A stretch of 64,000 nt of DNA from E44-bin32 sp034430595. Lineage in GTDB: Bacteria > Chloroflexota > Anaerolineae > Anaerolineales > E44-bin32. Location of the stretch: contig DAOUEL010000011.1 in NCBI GenBank assembly GCA_034430595.1, positions 62,001 to 126,000 on the forward strand. The letters run 5' to 3'. Positions 17,925 through 26,636 of the stretch are shown here, one piece after another. Numbering within the stretch: position 1 is the stretch's first letter; each line of letters starts with the position of its first letter. The notes beneath the pieces were generated by a model. The model did not search any database and was not told where the DNA came from. It was given only the letters and a program-made list of their open reading frames with translations. The translations under genes were made by a program, and so were the position numbers.

Positions 17925-19976
17925 TCACACGCGGCGCGAGGACTCGACCGGGCCTTGTGCGATCAAAGCCCGCAGCGCATCCTCATCAATGATCTTAACC
18001 TCGAGCGATTGCGCCTTCTGCAGCTTCGAGCCCGGCGATTCGCCGGCCAGGAGGTAGTCAGTCTTGCTACTCACGCTTCCGGTTGCTTTCCCTCCATGGC
18101 GTTCGATCATCTCCTTTGCCTTTTCCCGTGACCATGTCGGTAAAGTGCCGGTGATAACGAATGTCAAACCGCTGAGCGTCTGGGGGGCTTCTGCATCCTC
18201 GTGTTGGCTGGTTTCTGGCCAAACTCCGGCCGCTTTCAATTTTCCAAGCAATTTCTTATTCGCCGGGGTATTCATCCAATCCACGATCGTGCTGGCAACG
18301 ATCGGGCCGATGCCTTCAACGCCCTCTAGATCCTCTGCCGAAGCGCTGGCCAGCTGATTGAGATCGCCAAACGCTCGCGCCAGGTCTGAGGCGACAACCT
18401 CGCCGACATTTCGGATTCCAAGCGCATTGATCAATCGGGAAAGCGGCTGGTCCCGACTTGCAGCTATCGATTCGACCAGGTTATCAGCTCGCTTCTCTCC
18501 GAACCCTTCCAATCCGAGAAGTGTCGCTGGTTCAAGCTCGTAGAGGTCAGCCACATCGTGAAGTATGCCTTCTGCAACAAGCTGATCGGCTATCTTGATT
18601 CCCAGCCCTTCGATGTCCATCGCTCCCCGAGAGGCGAAATGCTCTATGTTCCTGACCAGCTGCGCCGGGCAGGAGGCATTCACACAATAGACTGCGACCT
18701 CGTCCTCGTTCGTTTCCAACGGCTCCCCGCAGGAAGGACAGCTTACCGGGAGATTGTAGGGCTTGGTATTTTTCGAGCGCGCCTCAAGCACAGGGCCGAT
18801 GATGTAAGGGATCACATCCCCAGCGCGCTTGAGCAGCACGCGATCTCCAATACGGATATCTTTTTCCGCGATGTAGTCAAAGTTATGCAGTGTGGCCTGA
18901 CGAACGGTGACGCCACCCACCTCGACCGGGTCAAGGATCGCATACGGTGTAATCACACCCGTCCGCCCAACGTTCAATCCAATATCGAGCAGTTCAGTTG
19001 TCACAACCTGGGCCGGGAACTTGTAAGCCAGAGCGCCGCGGGGATCCTTCCCGACTACTCCCAGGCTTGCGCTGAGCTGGAGGTCGTTCAGCTTCACAAC
19101 AATGCCATCGGCCTCATACGGCAGTTCATCTCTGCGATCAACCCAACGCTGGTAGGCTTTTAGAACCCCGGGGATATCCTCCTCAAGGCTGACCCCTTCC
19201 GCGGTTGGGAATCCTAGCGCCTTGAGGTATTTCAACGTTTCCCACTGGGTCGAAGGCAACGTGCCCTCTCCATCCACAATTGCATAGCAGAGCAATCGAA
19301 TTGGCCTTTCAGCGGTCAGCGATGGATCGAGCTGCCGCAGAGCGCCTGCGGCGGTGTTGCGAGGATTTACATAGGTACGCTCACCGGCTTCTTCGAGGCG
19401 TTTATTCATGGCCGCAAAATCATCCAGGTAGATGATCGCCTCGCCGCGTACTACGATACGAGGGGGCACGTTCACGTCTCCAGCCTGGACTGGGATCCGC
19501 AGCGGCAGGCTGCGGATCGTCCGCAGGTTTGAGGTGATATCCTCGCCTACCTCTCCGTCACCACGTGTTGCGCCGAGGGTGAAAACCCCGTCGGTATAAT
19601 GCAGGACAACTGTCAATCCATCCAGTTTGGGCTCTACCACAAATTGCGCCTCAACTACGCGGTCGTCGAGTTTAACGATCCGTTCGTACCAGGCGACGAG
19701 CTCGGTATCGTCATACGCATTGGCCAAGCTTAATATCGGCTCCGGGTGTGGAATCCGGTTAAAGCCTTCAGCGGGAGTGGTACCTGCGCGTTGAGTTGGT
19801 GAGTCCGGAGTCACTAGCTCCGGATGCTCCGCTTCGATTTCCTGAAGCTCACGCAGCAGTTGATCATATTCGTAATCGCTGATGACGGGATCGTTCAGCA
19901 CATAATAGCGGTAATTGTGCTGGCGTATTGCATTTTGCAGCTTTCTTGCCCGCACCTTGAACGAGGGATCTGTCAT
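17925..19976 (-). CDS. ligA: NAD-dependent DNA ligase
   Basis: 683 residues from ATG 19976, chosen because AGGTGA lies 5 bases upstream; an in-frame GTG 9 bases earlier is the alternative. The order of domains is complete: Ia domain (YYVLNDPVISDYEYD), adenylation domain with KLDG (catalytic Lys in EPKLDGLTVV), OB fold, four-Cys zinc finger (CPSCGEP to CVNASCP), helix-hairpin-helix repeats, and a C-terminal BRCT domain. It seals nicks in replication and repair using NAD+. Length is typical. It is probably co-transcribed with the upstream acyltransferase gene, 18 bases away. Confidence 0.97.
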   Translation of the reverse strand: MTDPSFKVRARKLQNAIRQHNYRYYVLNDPVISDYEYDQLLRELQEIEAEHPELVTPDSPTQRAGTTPAEGFNRIPHPEPILSLANAYDDTELVAWYERIVKLDDRVVEAQFVVEPKLDGLTVVLHYTDGVFTLGATRGDGEVGEDITSNLRTIRSLPLRIPVQAGDVNVPPRIVVRGEAIIYLDDFAAMNKRLEEAGERTYVNPRNTAAGALRQLDPSLTAERPIRLLCYAIVDGEGTLPSTQWETLKYLKALGFPTAEGVSLEEDIPGVLKAYQRWVDRRDELPYEADGIVVKLNDLQLSASLGVVGKDPRGALAYKFPAQVVTTELLDIGLNVGRTGVITPYAILDPVEVGGVTVRQATLHNFDYIAEKDIRIGDRVLLKRAGDVIPYIIGPVLEARSKNTKPYNLPVSCPSCGEPLETNEDEVAVYCVNASCPAQLVRNIEHFASRGAMDIEGLGIKIADQLVAEGILHDVADLYELEPATLLGLEGFGEKRADNLVESIAASRDQPLSRLINALGIRNVGEVVASDLARAFGDLNQLASASAEDLEGVEGIGPIVASTIVDWMNTPANKKLLGKLKAAGVWPETSQHEDAEAPQTLSGLTFVITGTLPTWSREKAKEMIERHGGKATGSVSSKTDYLLAGESPGSKLQKAQSLEVKIIDEDALRALIAQGPVESSRRV

Positions 19977-19994
19977 CGTAATCACCTGATATCT

Positions 19995-20921
19995 TTACGT
20001 TCGATTGGAGGATTGCTGCTTCGTACGCACGGGAATCGTCTCCGGCCAGAGTGGAATAAACATCATCCATTCCGCAGGACGTTCTCGGATATAACCCCCG
20101 AGGACAGCAAGGATTCGTTCGGCCAACCTGACCGAGTCGGCCCTGTCGTCACCAGTTCGCTCCGGCACCAGGATCCGTGGCCCGGTCACGTGATATCTCC
20201 CATCGCCGGACTTCTGCACGACTCCGGCAACCACATGTGAATCGGTCCTTATCGCCAATCGGGCGTGTCCAATCGGAAGCACAACACTTCGCCCAAAGAA
20301 CGTTAACGGTACACCCCCGACATCAGGACGATCCACGCCCGTGAGCACGAACCCTCCACTTTGAAGGTTTTCGATCGCCGTACGCAATGCTTTCGATGAA
20401 ATCGGTGTGAAGTCAACTCCAAGTCGCTCGCGTAGCAAGTTATCAGTTTTATAACTGCCTTTGACGGTATGATAGGACAAGGCTTGAATTGGAAGTTGGC
20501 GCTTGGCCATCATCATAATGAACATATTAAAACTACTCATATGGGCTCCAACGAAAACGACCCCATGGCCTTCTGCACTGGACTGGAGCGCATCGGCAAT
20601 CATGTGCGGCTCCACTGTGCAGTACTTTTCCTCGAAATTCGCCGGGTTCGAAAACGCACCGTACCAATCAACATACCCATGCGCTGCGTTCTGAAGTACC
20701 TCGTAAACAACGCCATCCAATTCCGGTGCACCGTATTCCAGGCCACGGACCACAGCCTGGTTGGATCTGATGGACTGGTACAGGTTGCTGTTCCTCCTGG
20801 AAGCCAGGGCTGAAGCGATCCGATCACCCAGCCAATACCCCCACTTCCTGGGCAGGACTTTGCCAAGGAACAACCCGGTCCACGGCCCGAGCTGGCTATT
20901 GATGAAATCGTTCAAGAGCAT
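19995..20921 (-). CDS. LpxL/HtrB-type lysophospholipid acyltransferase
   Basis: 308 residues of the LABLAT family. The catalytic HxxxxD-type motif appears as GAHMSSFNMFI near residue 125, and the later GGFVLTGVDRPD and LTFFGRSVVLP motifs are conserved. Length is typical (about 300). LpxL adds acyl chains to lipid A, and PatA-like members acylate phosphatidylinositol mannosides. No lipid A genes are visible, and Chloroflexota are generally thought to lack an outer membrane, so a glycolipid substrate is more likely (inference). The GT2 gene nearby in the same direction could supply that glycolipid. Confidence 0.85.
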   Translation of the reverse strand: MLLNDFINSQLGPWTGLFLGKVLPRKWGYWLGDRIASALASRRNSNLYQSIRSNQAVVRGLEYGAPELDGVVYEVLQNAAHGYVDWYGAFSNPANFEEKYCTVEPHMIADALQSSAEGHGVVFVGAHMSSFNMFIMMMAKRQLPIQALSYHTVKGSYKTDNLLRERLGVDFTPISSKALRTAIENLQSGGFVLTGVDRPDVGGVPLTFFGRSVVLPIGHARLAIRTDSHVVAGVVQKSGDGRYHVTGPRILVPERTGDDRADSVRLAERILAVLGGYIRERPAEWMMFIPLWPETIPVRTKQQSSNRT

Positions 20922-20995
20922 TGTCGTCAGTCCGTTCGAGTCTAGGGCGGATTTACAGTGATCTGAAATTGCAAGATAAAATGGCTATGCGCAAG

Positions 20996-21682
20996 CTAGA
21001 TTTTATGCTTTCTCCGCTCCCGTGCAACAGCCCAGAGCAATCCCAGAAATTTCAGTGTATCGCGAATCGGGTGGAAGTAGCTCTCCTTGCCAACATTATA
21101 GATGGTATCGATATCTACCCACCCAATCTTGAAACCATGATCGACCGCCTGGACCACAGCCTCGACCTCGAGCTCAAAACCATGGCGAGTAAGATTCAAG
21201 GCTTGTAGCAGTTCCCGGCTGTAGAGACGGTATCCACTCTGATTGTCATAGACCGGAGTTCCAAGCACGCGAGTCAGCATCCAGGAACCGATCGCATTTG
21301 CCATCGAGCGGGGAAAAGGCATGCGCTTGAAGTCCCGCCGTCCAATGATCAGTTCTCCCTGTCCCGAGCGAAAGGCACGGACAAGTTTCACCGCCTCACC
21401 CGGATCATGCTGACCATCCGCATCGAGCGTTAGAACTGCCTCGAAGTTGCGTTCGAGGGCCCACGAAAATCCGGACATCAACGCAACACCCTTCCCCAGG
21501 TTACGCTCGTGCTGGAGAACCTGCGCACCCTGCGAGGCGGCAACCCGTGGAGTCTCATCCCATGAACCATCGTCGACGACAAGCAACGGGAATAAATCCC
21601 GCAGGGGCTCCAGCACCGCACCAATCCGTTCAGCTTCGTTCCAGGCCGGGATCAGCGCCAGAATTCCCGAATCTATGCTCAT
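20996..21682 (-). CDS. GT2 glycosyltransferase (polyprenyl-phosphate mannose synthase-like)
   Basis: 228 residues. The GT-A fold is recognisable from ALIPAWNEAERIGAVL at the N-terminus, VVDDGSWDET, and LDADGQHDP with the DxD nucleotide-sugar/metal site. QSGYRLYSREL and the absence of C-terminal membrane helices resemble Dpm1/DPMS-type enzymes, which transfer mannose or glucose to polyprenyl phosphate. Sugar and acceptor are not decidable here. It lies upstream of the acyltransferase in the same direction, with a 74-base gap, which supports a shared glycolipid pathway. Confidence 0.88.
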   Translation of the reverse strand: MSIDSGILALIPAWNEAERIGAVLEPLRDLFPLLVVDDGSWDETPRVAASQGAQVLQHERNLGKGVALMSGFSWALERNFEAVLTLDADGQHDPGEAVKLVRAFRSGQGELIIGRRDFKRMPFPRSMANAIGSWMLTRVLGTPVYDNQSGYRLYSRELLQALNLTRHGFELEVEAVVQAVDHGFKIGWVDIDTIYNVGKESYFHPIRDTLKFLGLLWAVARERRKHKI

Positions 21683-21863
21683 CTGCTCCCTCGTACAAGC
21701 TGGAAATTCCTTCCAGCCAGCCAGCCATCACCCCAATGTCAGGTGTGGTCTGCCCACTCATTCTAATCTAGCGATTACCGGGGTCAAGCACAGGGCGCCA
21801 TCCGGGCTGCTAATCGTCCTGTGCAGCGCCGTAAATCAGACTGATATTGGTGAATTTCGTCCA

Positions 21864-21892
21864 TTGGCTTGCACTGCTGGATTTGCTACACT
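21864..21892 (+). promoter_or_regulatory. Putative promoter of the radical SAM operon
   Basis: TTGGCT at 21864-21869 and TACACT at 21887-21892 have a 17-base spacer, and TGC precedes the -10 (extended -10). The site is 35 bases before the first start of the operon. Confidence 0.5.
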
Positions 21893-21927
21893 GACTCAGA
21901 TCTTTGAACGCCTGAATGGGAGGCATG

Positions 21928-22287
21928 ATGAAAGCAGGACGTCTGATAGCGTATATCGCCGCCGCAATTCTGATCTTTTTTGGAGTACTTGCTATCTGGG
22001 GAAGTCCATCAACCAACAAACCCGGTCTTAATCTCATAATTGGTGTAATAAGCATCGGTGCGGGGTTTGTCTTGATCTGGTTCGCCGGCCGCATGGGGCG
22101 CAATGACCGCGTGGAGATTATCCAGAAGATCGACCTCTCCGGCGACATGAATCTCGAATCGCTTCGCTGCCGCAACTGCGGGGGAGCGCTGAGTTCGAAA
22201 GACATCTCGATGGTCGAGGGCGCCCCATTTGTCAAATGCCCATACTGCGGGACGACATATCAATTAACCGAAGAGCCAAAATGGTAG
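21928..22287 (+). CDS. Small membrane protein with C-terminal zinc ribbon
   Basis: 119 residues from ATG 21928, chosen because GGGAGG lies 4 bases upstream; ATGs at 21916 and 21925 are alternatives. Two membrane helices (about residues 5-25 and 34-55) are followed by a cytoplasmic-type zinc ribbon with CRNCG near residue 80 and CPYCG near residue 104. No named family is recognised. It is the first gene of the operon with the Cys-tailed membrane protein and radical SAM genes, 34 bases before the next start. It may help insert or present that protein (inference). Confidence 0.75.
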   Translation: MKAGRLIAYIAAAILIFFGVLAIWGSPSTNKPGLNLIIGVISIGAGFVLIWFAGRMGRNDRVEIIQKIDLSGDMNLESLRCRNCGGALSSKDISMVEGAPFVKCPYCGTTYQLTEEPKW

Positions 22288-22321
22288 ATTGGCCGCGTCT
22301 TCAGCTGCCGAGGAGGAGACG

Positions 22322-24061
22322 ATGAATTCGCCCCTTCGCCGCGTTTCCATCTTCAACCAGAATGGACACAGATCGCTCGCTCGCCGCTCTCGGGCGAGTC
22401 GTTGGCCGATTCTGGTTTCGCTTTCTCTCTCGATCCTGCTCCTCGTGCTCGCCGTGGTTTCTGCTTCGGGGCAGAGCTATTCCTTCAGCCTCGACCAGGA
22501 GACCGTCGATGTTTACCTTCAATCCGATGGCACGATGTCGCTGCTTTATCGGATGGTGTTCACCAATGATCCCTCCGCACCTGCGATTGAATTCGTCGAC
22601 CTCGGCATGCCCAGCCCGGCTTACGATCTATCAAGCATTGCGGCCTCGATCGATAACATCGGCATCAGTCATATCGCTAATTCCGAATACATCGACCAGG
22701 GCATCGAGCTTGGTTTGGGCTCAAACTCGATTCAACCCGGCCGGAGTGGGACGGTCGTCGTCCAGATCGCCAATGTTCGTGACATCCTCTATGAAGACAC
22801 TCAGGGAGATAATTACGCCAGCGTTGAATTCTATCCGAACTACTTCGATTCGAATCTCGTCCATGGCCGGACCGATCTCACGCTTCGCTTCCATCTGCCG
22901 CCAGGCGTCCAACCGGATGAGCCACGCTGGCACGACGCACCTGGCGGATGGCCAGACTCCTCCCCGGCGACCTACCTCGATAATGACCAGCGTGTCGTCT
23001 ATGAATGGCACAATCCCTCTGCGAGTGCATCCACCGAGTACAAATTCGGTGCTTCCTTCCCGCAGAGCTATGTTCCGCCAGAGGCCATCGTCACGCCAGG
23101 CCGAATTTCATTCAACAACGATGCGCTCTTCAGTCTGTGCTGCTTCGGCGGCGTCTTCGGTGCAATCGCACTTTTTGTCGGCATCGGCATCTACTCCAGC
23201 CGGCGCCGCAAGCTGGACTACCTCCCGCCCAAGATCTCGATCGAGGGACACGGAATCAAACGCGGCCTGACGGCGATCGAAGCTGCGGTACTGCTCGAAA
23301 CTCCGCTCGATCGGGTCCTCACAATGGTCCTGTTCTCGACGATCAAGAAGGGTGCAGCCAAGGTCGTAACCGAGGATCCACTTAAGGTCGAACGCCTCGA
23401 AAGCACGGCTGAACTGCGCGATTACGAGAAAGAATTTCTCGAAGCGATGATCGACAAGCCCGAGAACAAGCGCCGCAGCGCGCTGCAGGATGTCATGATC
23501 AACATCGTCAAATCGGTTCAGAAAAAGATGAAGGGCTTCAGCCTGCGCGAGACGCGTGATTACTACAAGGCGATCATGAAGAAGGCTTGGGAGCAAATCG
23601 AGCAGGCCGAGACGCCCGAGGTGAAATCCGAGCGCTACGCGGAAGGGCTGGAGTGGACGATGCTCGACCGTGACTTCGACGACCGGACGAAGCGTGTCTT
23701 CCGTAGCGGTCCGGTATACCTGCCGCCGTGGTGGTGGTATTACCGGCCTTCAACCACGGTCGCCCGGCCAGCGACGATATCCTCCGGCCCATCCGGAGGC
23801 GGCCGGACGACGATTCAGATGCCCACCCTGCCGGGCTCGGAGTTTGCCGCCTCACTCGTTACCGGCGTCCAGAACACCGCCTCAAAATTAGTATCGAACG
23901 TCGTCGGGTTCACCAACGGCGTAACAAAAACCACCAACCCGCCGCCACCACCGTCCAAATCGAGTGGTTGGTCGGGAGGTGGAAAGAGCGGCGGCTGCGC
24001 TTGTGCCTGCGCCTGCGCGTGCGCCGGATGCGCCTGTGCTTGTGCTGGAGGCGGACGGTGA
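22322..24061 (+). CDS. DUF2207-like membrane protein with (Cys-Ala)n C-terminal tail
   Basis: 579 residues from ATG 22322, with GAGGAGG upstream; a frame open from 22289 lacks a good start. An N-terminal membrane helix or signal anchor at about residues 28-50 is followed by a beta-rich extracytoplasmic domain (about 52-262), a second membrane helix at about 268-292, and a charged helical domain. A Gly/Pro/Ser-rich stretch leads to the tail. The last 21 residues hold eight cysteines at 559, 561, 563, 565, 567, 570, 572 and 574, alternating with Ala, then GGGR. The layout resembles DUF2207-type proteins, whose tails are usually Gly-rich. The Cys tail and the downstream PqqD-radical SAM gene suggest it is the substrate for modification (inference). 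Confidence 0.85.
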   Translation: MNSPLRRVSIFNQNGHRSLARRSRASRWPILVSLSLSILLLVLAVVSASGQSYSFSLDQETVDVYLQSDGTMSLLYRMVFTNDPSAPAIEFVDLGMPSPAYDLSSIAASIDNIGISHIANSEYIDQGIELGLGSNSIQPGRSGTVVVQIANVRDILYEDTQGDNYASVEFYPNYFDSNLVHGRTDLTLRFHLPPGVQPDEPRWHDAPGGWPDSSPATYLDNDQRVVYEWHNPSASASTEYKFGASFPQSYVPPEAIVTPGRISFNNDALFSLCCFGGVFGAIALFVGIGIYSSRRRKLDYLPPKISIEGHGIKRGLTAIEAAVLLETPLDRVLTMVLFSTIKKGAAKVVTEDPLKVERLESTAELRDYEKEFLEAMIDKPENKRRSALQDVMINIVKSVQKKMKGFSLRETRDYYKAIMKKAWEQIEQAETPEVKSERYAEGLEWTMLDRDFDDRTKRVFRSGPVYLPPWWWYYRPSTTVARPATISSGPSGGGRTTIQMPTLPGSEFAASLVTGVQNTASKLVSNVVGFTNGVTKTTNPPPPPSKSSGWSGGGKSGGCACACACACAGCACACAGGGR

Positions 24062-25440
24062 GAAATCCCTTTCAACGTAGTTACACCTCCAGGAGCCCTT
24101 CGCCCGGGCTGCACGCATATACCCTCTCGCAGCATGGAGGGAGCGTACGGATCCATTTGAGAATAGAGCCAGGTGGATCTGGACTTTTACTCATCAACGC
24201 CAACCGCTCGGTCCACCTTAACCCGACAGCGGGGCTGCTCGCCTGGCTCTATCTTGAAGGCTGCGAACGGGACGAGGCCACCATCCAGCTGCAGCAGCGG
24301 TATCGCATAACCAGGTCCGAAGCCCGGCGTGACGTGGAACAGGTATGGGACCAGCTGGAAGGCTTGCTGTCGCCGGAAGGCGCCTGCCCGGTCCACGACC
24401 TGGCGTTTAATATTGTCCCCCCATTTTCACAGGCGCCGAGCGCACCCTACCGGATGGACCTGGCGCTCACCTATCGCTGCAATGACAACTGCTCCCACTG
24501 CTACAATGCCCGCCCGCGAGATTTCCGGGAACTAAGCACGGAAGAGTGGTTCGCCATCCTGGATCAGCTGTGGGAGATCGGCGTCCCTCACATCTGCTTT
24601 ACGGGGGGCGAAGCTACTTTGCGTCAGGATCTGCCGGAACTCATCCGGCATGCAGAGCAAGCAGGCCAGATCACGGGTTTGCTCAGCAACGGTCGCCGCC
24701 TGCACGATGCCGGCTATGTTGCAAGTTTGGTCGAGGCTGGTCTCGACCATGTCCAGATTACCCTTGAATCGCTGAACGAAGCGACGCATGACCAAATGGT
24801 CGCGGCACCCGGTGCATGGCGCCAGACGGTGAAGGGAATTCGAAACGCACTCGAGGCAGGGCTGTTCGTCATGACCAATACAACCCTGCTGAATGCCAAC
24901 GCAGGTGAGATCGGAGAAACCATCGATTACCTGGCTGAAATGGGTGTGCCCACGATCGGTATCAATGCCCTGATTTACGCCGGTAAAGGTGCTACCGTGG
25001 GAACGGGGATTCCAGAATCGGCGCTTGAGCCGCTATTAAAGGAGGTCCGCGCTCGAACGGAGCGCAATGGACAGCGCTTGATCTGGTATACGCCCACTCA
25101 ATACTGTCATTTCGATCCCGTCCAGCTCGAGCTGGGTGTAAAAGGCTGCACAGCGGCTGCATACAACATGTGCGTGGAACCTGACGGCGGCGTAATACCC
25201 TGCCAATCATTCTATGAGCAGCTCGGCAATATGCTCAGCGATTCATGGGATTCAATCTGGAATCACGACCGTGCGCTCTGGCTCAGGGAGAAACGCTATG
25301 CCCCGCAGGCCTGCCAGGGTTGTAGTGTGCTTGCAGAGTGCGGTGGAGGCTGTCCGCTGACACTTATAAACCAAACGGATGAAAGCATCCCCCAACCGCT
25401 GCATGTCCTGCCTTTAGCCGAGGCAAGTCCGGGAGGCTAG
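24058..25440 (+). CDS. PqqD-like domain / radical SAM / SPASM protein
   Basis: 460 residues from GTG 24058. This start overlaps the upstream stop (GTGA) and has GGAGG 6 bases before it, so translation is coupled to the Cys-tailed protein. Residues ~20-110 match a PqqD/RRE-type peptide-binding domain (VHLNPTAGLLAWL). The radical SAM core has CNDNCSHC, the CxxxCxxC [4Fe-4S] ligands at Cys141, 145 and 148, and GGEATLR. A SPASM domain has cysteines at 364, 372, 382, 419, 422, 428 and 432 for auxiliary clusters. Enzymes with this layout modify ribosomal peptides, often at Cys. The likely target is the upstream (Cys-Ala) tail (inference). Confidence 0.9.
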   Translation: MRNPFQRSYTSRSPSPGLHAYTLSQHGGSVRIHLRIEPGGSGLLLINANRSVHLNPTAGLLAWLYLEGCERDEATIQLQQRYRITRSEARRDVEQVWDQLEGLLSPEGACPVHDLAFNIVPPFSQAPSAPYRMDLALTYRCNDNCSHCYNARPRDFRELSTEEWFAILDQLWEIGVPHICFTGGEATLRQDLPELIRHAEQAGQITGLLSNGRRLHDAGYVASLVEAGLDHVQITLESLNEATHDQMVAAPGAWRQTVKGIRNALEAGLFVMTNTTLLNANAGEIGETIDYLAEMGVPTIGINALIYAGKGATVGTGIPESALEPLLKEVRARTERNGQRLIWYTPTQYCHFDPVQLELGVKGCTAAAYNMCVEPDGGVIPCQSFYEQLGNMLSDSWDSIWNHDRALWLREKRYAPQACQGCSVLAECGGGCPLTLINQTDESIPQPLHVLPLAEASPGG

Positions 25441-25444
25441 CACT

Positions 25445-26602
25445 ATGGAAGCGATACTCGATCGAATCTTTGGAAAACAGGATATTCCGAGCGCCCCCGC
25501 GCCCGGAATATATCATCGCATGCTCACTGAAGGCGTGGAAAGCCCGCACCGCTTCCACCTGCGGATTGAAGCCGATGGGTCAGGCGTGCTTATCGTGGAT
25601 GCCGCGATCATACTCCATCTGAACCCGACAGCTGCTGAGCACGCCTATTACATGGTTCAGGGCCAGGATGAGCGCAAGGCGGCTGAACAGCTCGCTGCTC
25701 GCTACCGTGTCAGTCCATCCAGGGCTCGCCAGGATCAGCACGAACTGCGTGAGCAGATTCTGGCCCTCGCCTCAACCCCCGATCTCGACCCTGTCGTCTT
25801 CCTTGGAATGGAGCGGATGGAGCCCGCCAGCATTCGCCCGCAAGCACCTTACCGCCTGGACTGCGCCTTGACCTATAGGCTAGATGAGAGCGGGACCCCT
25901 GACCCACTGGCTCGAGCCAGGGTTGATGCTGAATTGACGATGACTGAGTGGGAGGGCATCCTGCAGAAAGCATGGGAGGCTGGCATTCCTCATATAACCT
26001 TTACCGGAGGCGAACCGACACTTCGCGATGATCTGGGAGATCTGATCAGTTTTTCCGAGGAGCTCGGACAAGTCACCGGGCTATTGACGGATGGTAAAAG
26101 GCTGGCAGATGAGAAATATCTTGATCAACTCGATCAAGCCGGGCTGGATCATATCTTGATCGTTTACGATCCTGATGACCCGCGCTGCGAAGCGGGACTC
26201 ATGAACGCGCTCGGTACGGAGATTTTCACGGCTGTTCATCTGCTGATCGAAGATGAAGCTGGTGTGAGTGAGCAGCAGTGGCTTCACCTCAAAGAGCTCG
26301 GTGTGGGCTCGGTATCACTGTCATCCACGAGTGGAAGCAGTGCCCTGGCTGAGGCGCTGCGCCAGGCTCGCGACCGAGCTGCAGCGCACGGTCTCGACCT
26401 GATCTGGGATCTGGCCGCACCCTACTCAGCCCATAACCCAATTCAAGGTGAACTCGAAACCCCGCCCGCGGGCGCCGGAACGGCCTGGCTCTACGTGGAA
26501 CCCGATGGGGATGTTCTCCCGAGCCAGGGAGTGAACAAAATCCTCGGCAATCTACTGCGCGATCCATGGGACCATATCTGGGCACGTACAATGGGAGAAT
26601 GA
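25445..26602 (+). CDS. PqqD / degenerate radical SAM protein (probable pseudoenzyme)
   Basis: 385 residues, with SD GGGAGG 8 bases before the ATG. It aligns along its length with the preceding radical SAM protein: HLNPTAAEHAY in the PqqD-like domain, ALTYR before the cluster site, FTGGEPTLRDDL, and YVEPDGDVLPSQG near the end. The CxxxCxxC ligands are replaced by a segment without the motif, and all SPASM cysteines are missing; the protein stops before the last SPASM part. It cannot bind the radical SAM cluster as written. The open frame and good SD argue against a decaying gene. A role as partner or substrate-presenting subunit of the active paralog is likely (inference). Confidence 0.85.
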   Translation: MEAILDRIFGKQDIPSAPAPGIYHRMLTEGVESPHRFHLRIEADGSGVLIVDAAIILHLNPTAAEHAYYMVQGQDERKAAEQLAARYRVSPSRARQDQHELREQILALASTPDLDPVVFLGMERMEPASIRPQAPYRLDCALTYRLDESGTPDPLARARVDAELTMTEWEGILQKAWEAGIPHITFTGGEPTLRDDLGDLISFSEELGQVTGLLTDGKRLADEKYLDQLDQAGLDHILIVYDPDDPRCEAGLMNALGTEIFTAVHLLIEDEAGVSEQQWLHLKELGVGSVSLSSTSGSSALAEALRQARDRAAAHGLDLIWDLAAPYSAHNPIQGELETPPAGAGTAWLYVEPDGDVLPSQGVNKILGNLLRDPWDHIWARTMGE

Positions 26603-26636
26603 GGTTCGGTCGGCATTCGCTTTCACAATCGGCGAG

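Noticed and set aside
24001..24046. Microsatellite-like tgc/gcc repeat
   Set aside because: Synonymous codon variation and exact fit to the reading frame show a coding repeat.
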